Positions 1 through 5,931 of a stretch of 9,143 bases of DNA are shown piece by piece. Position numbers and translations under genes: made by a program. The number at the start of each line of letters is the position of its first letter. Positions within the stretch are counted from its first letter, which is position 1. Below the pieces are notes generated by a model that saw only the letters and a list, made by a program, of their open reading frames with translations, was not told where the DNA came from and did no database searches. Origin of the DNA: Chitinivibrionales bacterium (GTDB taxonomy: Bacteria > Fibrobacterota > Chitinivibrionia > Chitinivibrionales > JANQEN01); NCBI GenBank assembly GCA_030593665.1, contig JAUVGS010000047.1:1-9143 (forward strand), in the 5' to 3' direction.

Positions 1-33
1 TATACAATTTTCTATTCTTAAGGATATTTTATA

Positions 34-1356
34 ATGCAAAACATCTCCCTCTCCTCATACGGCTTACAATCAACAACACCCTCACCGGTTAACCGTATGA
101 TGGCCTCTTTCGCAGCAGACTTCCGGGATGGTTGTGATATCAACCTGGGTGTCGGGTATGTGAATGACCTGACCATTCCGCAGCAAGCGATTCTTAAAGC
201 CATGGAAGCGGTCATTGATGATCCGGTGCGCTACCGCATTGCCTTCAACTATGGCGGCCCGGCCGGTTCTGCTAACCTTATTAATTCACTCAGCCATTTT
301 ATCACTGAGAATGCTATTGGAAACCTCAAACAGGAACTGCTTGACACTAAAAAAATCATTATCGGCGTGAGCGGCGCCACCAGCCTGCTTGAAGGCATCG
401 CCCAAATAATGAAACCCGGTGTTGTTGTTACAACCGATCCGATGTATTACATCTACTGCGAATTTCTCGAGCGGGCCGGATTTACCGTACTGACTGTTCC
501 TGAAGACGCCCATGGTATCCGCATCGATTTAATCGAAGACAAAATCAACACCTGCCTGTCGGATATCAGCTTCTTTTATGTTGTGACTGTGGGGAATCCA
601 ACGTCAAGCATTCTCAGCAACGATCGCAGAAGAGCACTTATCGATATTGCAGCGAAAGCATCGGAGTCTGTTGGCAGGAAGATACCTCTCTTTATGGATA
701 CCGCATATGAACACCTTATCCACGATGAGTCCATTGAAAAACCGATTTCAGGTTTAACGCTTGATCGACACGACCTGGTATATGAGCTGGGCACCATGTC
801 CAAGATACTGGCGCCGGGACTGAGAATCGGGTACATGATTGGCCCGGACACACCGCTCATGCATGCCATGGTGCAGCGAATCAACGATGTCGGATTCAGC
901 GCGTCACTCATTAATCAGGAGGTTGCAAGCTATCTGCTCGACCACCATGTCGAAGAGCAGATCAACACCGTTAATACACAGTACCAGTTGAAAGCAGCAG
1001 CCACCCGAAAGTGTATTGATAAACACCTCGGTGACCACATCGAAGAAATTATCGGCGGCTCAGCAGGCTTTTATTTCTACCTGACATTTAAAGACATTAT
1101 TACCGAAGAGGGCTCCGATTTTTTTAATTACTGCTCACGTATTACCAGCAACGAAGTAGCTGACGGCCCCGCATCAAATAAGGAACCCCGGGTTATCTAT
1201 GTTCCCGGCGCGTTCTGTGTGCATCCAAGAGGTGACCTGGTTGAAAAAGGCAGACGGCAGTTGAGAATATCGTATGGATACGAGGAGATTGAGCGGATTG
1301 AGGAGGGGGTTGGGATTATGGGGGAGGGTGTGGGGTTTGTGGAGAGGGACAAATAG
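34..1356 (+). CDS. Class I/II (fold-type I) PLP-dependent aminotransferase
   Basis: This 440-residue protein has the layout of a cytosolic class I/II aminotransferase that moves an amino group between an amino acid and a 2-oxo acid. Visible motifs are the phosphate-binding SGAT at 113-116, the cofactor-ring contact N188 in VGNPT, D222 and Y225 in MDTAYEHL, the Schiff-base lysine K257 in GTMSKILAPGLR with R264 nearby, and the substrate-carboxylate arginine R411 in LRISYG. The length is normal for the family. The N-terminal part (GVGYVNDLTIP) recalls aminotransferases related to LysN and the MocR C-terminal domain, but there is no DNA-binding domain and the substrate cannot be read from the sequence. 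The start is supported by AAGGA at 20-24, nine bases upstream. The last 20 or so codons are very G-rich and almost free of C (see findings). The fold is near certain; the reaction is not. Confidence 0.93.
   Translation: MQNISLSSYGLQSTTPSPVNRMMASFAADFRDGCDINLGVGYVNDLTIPQQAILKAMEAVIDDPVRYRIAFNYGGPAGSANLINSLSHFITENAIGNLKQELLDTKKIIIGVSGATSLLEGIAQIMKPGVVVTTDPMYYIYCEFLERAGFTVLTVPEDAHGIRIDLIEDKINTCLSDISFFYVVTVGNPTSSILSNDRRRALIDIAAKASESVGRKIPLFMDTAYEHLIHDESIEKPISGLTLDRHDLVYELGTMSKILAPGLRIGYMIGPDTPLMHAMVQRINDVGFSASLINQEVASYLLDHHVEEQINTVNTQYQLKAAATRKCIDKHLGDHIEEIIGGSAGFYFYLTFKDIITEEGSDFFNYCSRITSNEVADGPASNKEPRVIYVPGAFCVHPRGDLVEKGRRQLRISYGYEEIERIEEGVGIMGEGVGFVERDK
1305..1348 (+). other. Putative G-quadruplex tract at the 3' end of the aminotransferase gene
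   Basis: The coding strand has G-runs of 5, 3, 5, 3, 4 and 3 bases at 1305-1309, 1312-1314, 1320-1324, 1326-1328, 1332-1335 and 1346-1348. Loops between the first five runs are 1 to 5 bases. This satisfies the usual G3+N1-7 pattern with a spare run. Because it lies on the non-template strand, it could fold in the mRNA or in the displaced DNA strand just before the stop codon. Folding is inferred from the pattern only. Confidence 0.5.
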
Positions 1357-1396
1357 CTATAAAATCTGTTTCACATAGTTGTTAAGGATTTTTAGC
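1356..1396 (+). terminator. Possible imperfect hairpin after the aminotransferase gene
   Basis: GCTATAAAATC (1356-1366) can pair with GATTTTTAGC (1387-1396), giving ten base pairs with one bulged T and a 20-base loop. A T-rich stretch follows (about 1404-1423), but the U-run is broken and the stem is AT-rich. It could end aminotransferase transcription before vapBC. The evidence is weak. Confidence 0.3.
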
Positions 1397-1440
1397 CTGC
1401 TGAATTATTTGTTATTTTATTATAAAACATTAGTTGTCAG

Positions 1441-1469
1441 TTGCACCATACGATACCATATCGTATACT
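1441..1469 (+). promoter_or_regulatory. Candidate vapBC promoter
   Basis: TATACT at 1464-1469 is a good -10 hexamer (5 of 6). A weak -35, TTGCAC at 1441-1446 (3 of 6), lies 17 bases upstream. The -10 would place the transcript start at about 1476-1478, on the vapB start codon, so the mRNA may lack a leader. The promoter lies inside the double palindrome, as expected for autorepression by VapB/VapBC. The -35 is poor, so this is a proposal. Confidence 0.45.
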
Positions 1470-1478
1470 ATAGAGTAT
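1448..1478. promoter_or_regulatory. Double palindromic operator of vapBC
   Basis: A perfect inverted repeat ATACGATA-CCA-TATCGTAT spans 1448-1466. A second, ATACT-ATAG-AGTAT, spans 1465-1478, shares two bases with the first and covers the first two bases of the vapB ATG. All four half-sites carry ATAC/GTAT. Type II antitoxins of this kind bind such repeats as dimers and repress their own operon. The palindromes are directly visible; the operator role is inferred from position. Confidence 0.75.
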
Positions 1479-1689
1479 GAAAGTAACCGCCCTAATCCCC
1501 GATGAGTTAGTCAAAGAAGTTAAAGAGCTCGCGTCTGGCAAAAACCTGACCGAATCCCTAATAACCGCATTGCGAGAGTGGACATGTATTCAAAAATTAC
1601 GGTCTTTGCGTAAAAAAGTAAAAAAAGCTCCGCTCCGGTTCTCCCGTGGTTTTTCCGCTGAATCAATAAAAAAACTCAATAGAACGTAA
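1477..1689 (+). CDS. vapB: VapB-type antitoxin with ribbon-helix-helix-like N-terminus
   Basis: This 70-residue protein has the two-part plan of a VapB antitoxin. The N-terminal 35 or so residues (MKVTALIPDELVKEVKELAS, then NLTESLITALREW) fit one beta strand and two helices of a ribbon-helix-helix DNA-binding unit. The basic, probably extended C-terminal part (roughly 40-70, with LRFSRGFSAESIKKLN) would wrap around and inhibit the toxin. The stop codon abuts the vapC ATG, which fits translational coupling. There is no properly spaced Shine-Dalgarno: only TAGAG sits directly against the ATG, and the upstream palindrome reaches into the start codon. Identity rests on fold pattern, size and the adjacent PIN toxin; the antitoxin subfamily is uncertain. 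Confidence 0.82.
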   Translation: MKVTALIPDELVKEVKELASGKNLTESLITALREWTCIQKLRSLRKKVKKAPLRFSRGFSAESIKKLNRT

Positions 1690-2085
1690 ATGGTAATCAT
1701 CGACACGTCAGTCTGGATTGAATTTTTTAAAGGAAATGCACCGTTCTATGAACAGGTTTCGGATCTTCTCGATAAGAATGATGCCCTGGCAGTAAGTCCC
1801 GTATTTGGCGAACTTCTTCAGGGTGCGAAAAATTCGAGAGAACGAACGATCATTAATGAATTCTGGGAAAATCTACCGAAAATATCTGAGGATGAATTAT
1901 TTATTAAAGCGGGAATAGATTCTTCAATACATCATTGGATTGATAAAGGAATAAGCCTTATCGACAGCGCAATTCTTATTGCCTCCCGGGAATCGAGTGC
2001 TTTTGTGTGGTCGCTGGATAAAAAATTAAACAGGGTTCTTCGCAAAGAAGAGAAGTATCAGCCTAAGAAAAATGTATCTCGTTAA
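1690..2085 (+). CDS. vapC: VapC-type PIN-domain ribonuclease toxin
   Basis: This 131-residue single-domain PIN protein is of typical VapC length. The four acidic residues that bind Mg2+ or Mn2+ in this family all appear present: D5 in VIIDTSVWIEFF, E41 in SPVFGELLQGA, D92 in ISLIDSAILIAS and D110 in VWSLDKKL. The toxin is therefore predicted to be catalytically intact. VapC toxins cleave specific RNAs, often initiator or other tRNAs, or the sarcin-ricin loop, when the antitoxin is degraded. Its RNA target cannot be predicted here. It starts immediately after the vapB stop, so expression depends on vapB translation. Its last codons overlap, or lie ten bases before, the start of the secreted hydrolase gene. 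Confidence 0.93.
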   Translation: MVIIDTSVWIEFFKGNAPFYEQVSDLLDKNDALAVSPVFGELLQGAKNSRERTIINEFWENLPKISEDELFIKAGIDSSIHHWIDKGISLIDSAILIASRESSAFVWSLDKKLNRVLRKEEKYQPKKNVSR

Positions 2086-3202
2086 AAGAATACTAATGAG
2101 ATTAATACCTCAAAACATACGTCTTTTTTTATATGCTGCAATTCTCGTGATGTTTTCCCTTACTATTCGGTCAAAAGCAGGTGAAGATTCTGCTGCATGT
2201 GATGGTATCTTTCCACCTATTCCTTCCGGGTATGGCTCAGACAGCATCAATCCGATTAGTATAGAACATAAGAAACCGAAACTGTTTCGACACAGCACCA
2301 TGTACCTGTTTCGACCGGAAACAGTGTCAGTTCGTATGCCGGTAGTTTTTTTCTTCCATGGTATGGGTGAGAGTGAGCTACGTTCATATGAGAAGCTGCT
2401 TCGGCACATGGCAAGCCGCGGATTATGCGTGGCCCTTATCAGGTATCGACTTAAATCCTTTCCATTTCAGACCTGGACCTACCGGTGCATGTTCAAGAGT
2501 TGTATTGAGGCGGCCAAATATTTCGGGGAGCATATTGATACGACAAGAATCGGTTTCATGGGGCACTCCTTTGGCGCTTCGGCAATCCCCTATCTGACAA
2601 GGCGCTTTATCATCAAGCGAACATGGGGAGAAGCTGGGGTGTTCATGTACATCATGGCGCCGCACTATGTGTTTGAGATCAGCCAGGAGCAGCTTCAGCA
2701 GTTTCCGAAGCAGGTGAAGCTGATCATGGAGGTGTTTGCAGACGACGACTGCAATGATCACCGTATGGCAAAAGACATTTACGAGACGATTGGCATACCG
2801 GATTCCGGGAAAGAGTTTATCATATTATTAAGTGATACGAATGCATCCACCGGGTGCAGGATCGTTGCTGACCACGCTGCACCCACAAACTTTGAGGCAG
2901 GCCGGGAAACAGTAGACGCACTGGACTTTTACGGTGTATACCGTTACATTGATGCGCTGGTCGATTATACCTTCAACGGCACACCTGCAGCCAAGAAGAT
3001 AGCCTTTGGCCACGGCTCTGAAGTGCAGCGTTTCATGGGAACCTGGCCTGATGGTACACCGGTACGCGAAGCTCTGATATCCGGTGATGCGCCGCTTGTC
3101 AAGCCGAAATCATACTACTTCTTTAACTGGAAGCATCCGTGGAACCTCAGGCGGCGCAGGAATGATCTGTGGATGCCTGATAGCGCAACATGGAATCCGT
3201 GA
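2072..3202 (+). CDS. Secreted alpha/beta hydrolase (serine esterase/lipase-like)
   Basis: This 376-residue protein starts with a Sec signal: basic residues, then a hydrophobic stretch at about 17-31, with a plausible cleavage after SKA at 36. The mature part is an alpha/beta-hydrolase fold. HGMGE at 96-100 can form the oxyanion hole, GHSFGAS at 164-170 carries the nucleophile S166, the acid may be one of D224-D226 in FADDDCND, and H268 in ADHAAPTN is the likely catalytic histidine. Overall it resembles dienelactone-hydrolase, PAF-acetylhydrolase or chlorophyllase-type esterases; the substrate is unknown. The C-terminal 60 or so residues are basic and aromatic-rich. The longest start overlaps vapC by 14 bases. 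ATG at 2096 gives a more typical signal peptide and a ten-base gap. Neither has a strong ribosome site, so the start is open. The gene ends just before a strong terminator. Confidence 0.85.
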   Translation: MYLVKRILMRLIPQNIRLFLYAAILVMFSLTIRSKAGEDSAACDGIFPPIPSGYGSDSINPISIEHKKPKLFRHSTMYLFRPETVSVRMPVVFFFHGMGESELRSYEKLLRHMASRGLCVALIRYRLKSFPFQTWTYRCMFKSCIEAAKYFGEHIDTTRIGFMGHSFGASAIPYLTRRFIIKRTWGEAGVFMYIMAPHYVFEISQEQLQQFPKQVKLIMEVFADDDCNDHRMAKDIYETIGIPDSGKEFIILLSDTNASTGCRIVADHAAPTNFEAGRETVDALDFYGVYRYIDALVDYTFNGTPAAKKIAFGHGSEVQRFMGTWPDGTPVREALISGDAPLVKPKSYYFFNWKHPWNLRRRRNDLWMPDSATWNP

Positions 3203-3228
3203 ACCGGGTGGTTGGATTTGACGTATAC

Positions 3229-3268
3229 AAAAAAGGAGAGTTATTAAAAAACAACTCTCCTTTTGTTT
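3229..3268. terminator. Bidirectional rho-independent terminator
   Basis: AAAAGGAGAGTT (3231-3242) and AACTCTCCTTTT (3253-3264) form a perfect 12-bp stem with a ten-base loop. The plus strand ends in TTTTGTTTT, and the minus strand ends in six Ts (As at 3229-3234). It sits between the convergent hydrolase and lipoprotein genes and can serve both. Confidence 0.9.
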
Positions 3269-3286
3269 TATACTGGAAGAAACGTT

Positions 3287-3862
3287 TTAACAGCCTTGAT
3301 ATTCAGCTTCTTTCTTTGCATCTTCAGGTTCTTTTTCCTGCCACTCTTTATAATCTTCCATTTCCTCCTCATAATCATCATCATCCAGGTCTTCAACCTC
3401 ACCAAAATTGGGGTTGAATTTAGTATACCTAAGCTTACCCTTTTCCGATTCAAGTTTTTCTGCAGCGTCTGCACACGTGCGGGGAGAAAGGGTGTTGCTG
3501 ACCAGGGTTGTTATCCCGATGGGAATCGGGAATGCCACCTGAGCAATATAGTAAATTTTGCCTGCTTCAAAATTGAATTTAACTTTCGCCATAATGTCAA
3601 TCTTTGCTAAAATAAGATGCTCTCCCGGATCGACTTCAAACGAGGTAAGGGTATTTCCTGTCGTGCCGGTAATAAATTTTTTATCACAGTAAATCTTTGC
3701 CACCTGGTTATACATTCCTGAGGGCCGGTACACGACACACAATGCTTTATCTGCAGGTGCCTTGAATTCCGGAACCTGCTCTTCATACAGAAGAAAAGGT
3801 TCACAGCCGAGAAAGAATGCGCCAAGGGCAAACGTAATTAAAAGGTTGCGAAAGAGCCTCAT
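3287..3862 (-). CDS. Small lipoprotein, DUF2846-like, with acidic C-terminal tail
   Basis: This 191-residue protein has a lipoprotein signal: MRLFRNLLITFALGAFFLGC, with C20 the likely lipidated cysteine. The -3 position of the lipobox is F, slightly off consensus. The central part (about 40-125) alternates strand-like segments: LCVVYRPSGMYNQVAKIYCD, then SFEVDPGEHLILA, then FNFEAGKIYYIAQV. This matches the pattern of DUF2846 and similar small beta-sandwich lipoproteins (YRPSG, PGEH, AGKxYY). The last 37 or so residues form a very acidic tail with a run of four aspartates at 160-163, then a mixed-charge end closing with cysteine. An excellent ribosome site, AAGGAGG at 3869-3875, lies six bases from the ATG. 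The gene follows hisA on the same strand after 93 bases. The function is unknown; the family call is tentative, the lipoprotein call firm. Confidence 0.82.
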   Translation of the reverse strand: MRLFRNLLITFALGAFFLGCEPFLLYEEQVPEFKAPADKALCVVYRPSGMYNQVAKIYCDKKFITGTTGNTLTSFEVDPGEHLILAKIDIMAKVKFNFEAGKIYYIAQVAFPIPIGITTLVSNTLSPRTCADAAEKLESEKGKLRYTKFNPNFGEVEDLDDDDYEEEMEDYKEWQEKEPEDAKKEAEYQGC

Positions 3863-3955
3863 AAAAAACCTCCTTAAAAGGTTAAAGTGGGTGAGTTTTC
3901 GGGGTAAAGAAAAGTTTAAAATAATATCAAAACGGTCAAGATCAAATTAATTTAA

Positions 3956-4732
3956 TTATTGGTTCTGCTTATTACTATTACGGTGCCACGCCACAACATC
4001 CTCATATTTTAAATGCCCGCCAAAAATATCAAGCGCACTGCCGATTGTGGCGTCAATTTTTCCATTTCCTTCGAAAAGTATCTCATCGAGGTCATCGAGC
4101 GATCGAATCCCGCCGGCATAGGTAATTGGCAGCGGTGATGTTTCGCTCAGGAGTTTGACGAGAGAGAGGTCGATGCCCTCCTGTTTTCCTTCGATATCAG
4201 CAGCATGGACAAGAAATTCATCGCAGTAGGTTGAAAAGTGTTCAAGAGTCTTCTCTGAAATAGTAACGTTAGTAAAGTTTTGCCACCGGTCGGTGACGAT
4301 ATAGTAGCGGCCATCCTTCCTTTTACAGCTAAGATCAAGCACGAGATGTTCTTTGCCGACACTGTCAAGAAGCCTGGATAGGTTTTCCCAGTAGACCGAC
4401 CCGTTTTTAAATACGTAAGAGGTGACAATTACATGGGATGCGCCTGCCTGTAAGAAGTCCTGTGCATTGTCCGGTGTTATACCGCCGCCGACGTGAAGGC
4501 CCTGGGGATAGGCGGAAAGGGCTTTTTTCGCTGCGGTTTCATTACCCGGTCCGAGCATAATAACGTGGCCGCCCGGAAGGTTGTCCCTGTTATAGCGTTG
4601 AGCAAAAAAGGCAGGAGATTGTTCAGTCTCAAAATTAGTGACCAGTTCTTTGTCACTGCTGTCCGAGAAAGTACTTCCGACAATCTGCTTAACTTTTCCT
4701 TTGTGTAAATCAATACATGGTCTGAATTTCAT
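3956..4732 (-). CDS. hisA: HisA, eukaryotic-type ProFAR isomerase (histidine biosynthesis)
   Basis: The enzyme catalyses the fourth step of histidine synthesis, an Amadori rearrangement of ProFAR to PRFAR in the cytosol. From ATG 4732 the protein is 258 residues, the normal size of this TIM-barrel family. It begins MKFRPCIDLHKGKVKQIVG, the typical start of the eukaryote-like (HIS6-type) branch. Visible elements are D8 in CIDLH (acid/base), VGGGITPDNA at 81-90 and D133 in VLDLSCKRKDG (the second acid). HAADIEGKQEGID at 176-188 and TYAGGIRSLDD at 204-213 provide phosphate-binding and loop elements. The frame stays open for 54 more codons upstream to 4894, but that stretch lacks family similarity and contains short repeats, so it is not treated as coding. 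No ribosome site is obvious at 4732. No other his gene is visible, so hisA is not in a local his operon. Confidence 0.93.
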   Translation of the reverse strand: MKFRPCIDLHKGKVKQIVGSTFSDSSDKELVTNFETEQSPAFFAQRYNRDNLPGGHVIMLGPGNETAAKKALSAYPQGLHVGGGITPDNAQDFLQAGASHVIVTSYVFKNGSVYWENLSRLLDSVGKEHLVLDLSCKRKDGRYYIVTDRWQNFTNVTISEKTLEHFSTYCDEFLVHAADIEGKQEGIDLSLVKLLSETSPLPITYAGGIRSLDDLDEILFEGNGKIDATIGSALDIFGGHLKYEDVVAWHRNSNKQNQ

Positions 4733-4873
4733 ACCGGCGAGTTCTTTTGTTTTTAGGGAGTATAATAATTTCTGTCTTAATATACTGTATGAAATGATAA
4801 AAACAAGCATTTGTATTTCAGGCCTTACTCCCCAGGAGCTTACGTTTTCAGTTATCAGTGATAAAAATATTTT

Positions 4874-4892
4874 TGAACCCTGAACCCTGAAC
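4874..4892. repeat. Heptamer tandem repeat TGAACCC (2.7 copies)
   Basis: TGAACCC occurs at 4874-4880 and 4881-4887, followed by TGAAC at 4888-4892. A related pair, GAACCCC then TGAACCC, occurs at 4999-5012. The reverse complement GGTTCA recurs near 7752-7766. Such 7-bp short tandem repeats are found between genes in several bacterial genomes. No function is evident. Confidence 0.75.
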
Positions 4893-4919
4893 AAATTTCA
4901 GTTACCCGTTGTTTGTTTT

Positions 4920-4933
4920 CAGTTGGCAGTTGT
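4920..4933. repeat. Heptamer repeat CAGTTGG/CAGTTGT
   Basis: CAGTTGG at 4920-4926 is followed directly by CAGTTGT at 4927-4933, and CAGTTAC lies at 4899-4905. A similar unit, AGTTGTCAGTTGCA, occurs just upstream of the vapBC operator at 1432-1445, so this motif recurs in separate intergenic regions. Confidence 0.55.
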
Positions 4934-4964
4934 GTCCGTGTGTGTACTTTTTTTCTTTAACTTT

Positions 4965-4985
4965 AAACTCGCAAACTCGCAAACT
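4965..4985. repeat. Octamer tandem repeat AAACTCGC (2.6 copies)
   Basis: AAACTCGC occurs at 4965-4972 and 4973-4980, followed by AAACT at 4981-4985. It is flanked by similar TTAACTT words. The repeat is direct and exact. Its role is unknown; slipped-strand expansion is a simple origin. Confidence 0.7.
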
Positions 4986-5038
4986 TTTAACTTATACCGA
5001 ACCCCTGAACCCTTTTTTAAAAAATATCATTATAGTAT

Positions 5039-5068
5039 TTGACAACCCAAACGACTTGTTTATATGTT
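5039..5068 (+). promoter_or_regulatory. Promoter for the MORN-repeat lipoprotein
   Basis: A perfect -35 TTGACA lies at 5039-5044. Candidate -10 elements are TATATG at 5061-5066 (spacer 16) or TATGTT at 5063-5068 (spacer 18), each matching four of six. This would give a leader of about 35 to 40 bases before the ATG at 5110, which has AAAGGAG five bases upstream. Confidence 0.55.
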
Positions 5069-5109
5069 ACTAGTAATGTAAATTTTCCATCTAGACGAAA
5101 GGAGTATGT

Positions 5110-5865
5110 ATGTACAAGTTAATTATTGGTGCTCTCTGTATTGCCGTATACCTTTGCAGCTGTGCAAAAGAACTTAAAGTCGATGTCACAGAAACGCATC
5201 CCAATGGCGCAAAAAAGAAAGAGATCTATCATTTTGGCCGAAGATCGGATCCACGGCGTATTATCCTGTACGGGGTAGACGGAAAAGTTAAATCAGATCA
5301 GTTCATGAAGAATGGCAGACCTGACAGTCTAACAGTTATCTACCATAGTAATGGGAATAGATACAAAGAGAGTCGGTATATCCAGGACAAAAAGACAAAG
5401 CAGGAGATGAAACATGGCAAGGAAATGACCTGGTATGAAAACGACCGGATAAAAAGCGAGGCCAACTATGTCAATGGTTCTCCGGAAGGTGTGGCAATGA
5501 CCTATTATGAGGACGGCACGAAAGCTTCAGTGACACCATATAAAGAGGGACAGAAAAGCGGTGAGGAAATTTGCTATTTCCCTGATGGAAAGAATGCAAA
5601 ATTAATAACCTATATTAATGGTGATCGGCAGGGTATTTATAAAGAGTGGTATGCGAACGGCAACCAGAAAAGGGAAGACACCTACGATTCGAATGTTCTC
5701 AGCGGGCTCTGTATTACATTTCATGAGAATGGTAAAAAGGAAACGGAATGTACTTATAAGGATGGAAACGTTGAAGGGCTGAAACAGGAATGGTACGAAA
5801 ATGGAAGGTTGGCTGCAAAAGCAACCTATGAGAAAGGCCGGTTGATTGAAGGAACCCGCTACTAA
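5110..5865 (+). CDS. MORN_2-repeat lipoprotein (YwqK-like)
   Basis: This 251-residue protein begins with a short hydrophobic signal and a lipobox, LCSC, with C18 the likely lipidated residue (C16 also possible). From about residue 74 to the end it is built of roughly seven repeats of 22 to 24 residues on the pattern G...WYENG......Y..G...G. Examples are GKEMTWYENDRIKSEANYVNG, GIYKEWYANGNQKREDTY and GLKQEWYENGRLAAKATYEKG. These are MORN_2-type repeats, as in YwqK-family proteins, and form an elongated beta structure usually involved in binding. No catalytic site is visible. AAAGGAG at 5098-5104 supports the start; another ATG four bases upstream is in a different, short frame. The gene converges on dacB. 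It is sometimes annotated by family name as a 'toxin-antitoxin system YwqK antitoxin', but no toxin partner is adjacent. Confidence 0.88.
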   Translation: MYKLIIGALCIAVYLCSCAKELKVDVTETHPNGAKKKEIYHFGRRSDPRRIILYGVDGKVKSDQFMKNGRPDSLTVIYHSNGNRYKESRYIQDKKTKQEMKHGKEMTWYENDRIKSEANYVNGSPEGVAMTYYEDGTKASVTPYKEGQKSGEEICYFPDGKNAKLITYINGDRQGIYKEWYANGNQKREDTYDSNVLSGLCITFHENGKKETECTYKDGNVEGLKQEWYENGRLAAKATYEKGRLIEGTRY

Positions 5866-5890
5866 AATCATTCTCAGGTAAGATTATTTC

Positions 5891-5931
5891 AAAAGGCTGA
5901 AAAGCGGTATTACTGTTTTTTGGCCTTTTTT
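5891..5931 (+). terminator. Terminator of the MORN gene, overlapping the dacB stop
   Basis: AAAAGGC (5891-5897) pairs with GCCTTTT (5923-5929). Inside it, AAAAGCGGT (5900-5908) pairs with ACTGTTTTT (5912-5920) using G-U pairs, so one long interrupted hairpin is followed by a T-run (5926-5931). The dacB stop codon at 5910-5912 falls in the loop region. The outer stem could also act on the minus strand, but the U-run there is poor. Confidence 0.65.

Larger units (their letters stand above)
4733..5038. other. Gene-free intergenic stretch with short repeats
   Basis: Between the divergent hisA and MORN-lipoprotein genes there is no convincing coding sequence. The stretch is AT-rich with several islands of 7- or 8-bp tandem repeats, listed separately. 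The frame upstream of the hisA ATG is open on the minus strand to 4894 but looks like chance. Promoter-like AT-rich sequence lies 15 to 60 bases upstream of hisA, but no clear hexamer pair could be chosen. Confidence 0.6.

Noticed and set aside
576..911. Minus-strand open frame of 111 codons inside the aminotransferase gene
   Set aside because: It is fully antisense to a gene with all catalytic motifs, has no ribosome site, and shows no recognisable protein pattern.
3190..3417. Plus-strand open frame overlapping the end of the hydrolase gene
   Set aside because: It reads through the strong bidirectional terminator and into antisense of the lipoprotein; not a gene.
3263..3610. Open frame on the plus strand with a very hydrophobic F/L/I-rich start, resembling a small membrane protein
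   Set aside because: It lies antisense to the acidic tail of the lipoprotein; the GAA/GAT-rich codons there read as TTC/ATC on the other strand. It has no ribosome site and begins inside a terminator.
4874..5012. Repeats considered as a CRISPR array or iteron origin
   Set aside because: Units are only 7-8 bp, directly adjacent without spacers, and of three different sequences. No cas or replication-initiator gene is present.
5110..5865. MORN/YwqK-type protein considered as the antitoxin of a toxin-antitoxin pair
   Set aside because: It is a lipoprotein with its own promoter and terminator and no toxin-like partner next to it. The antitoxin label of the family is a naming habit rather than evidence here.
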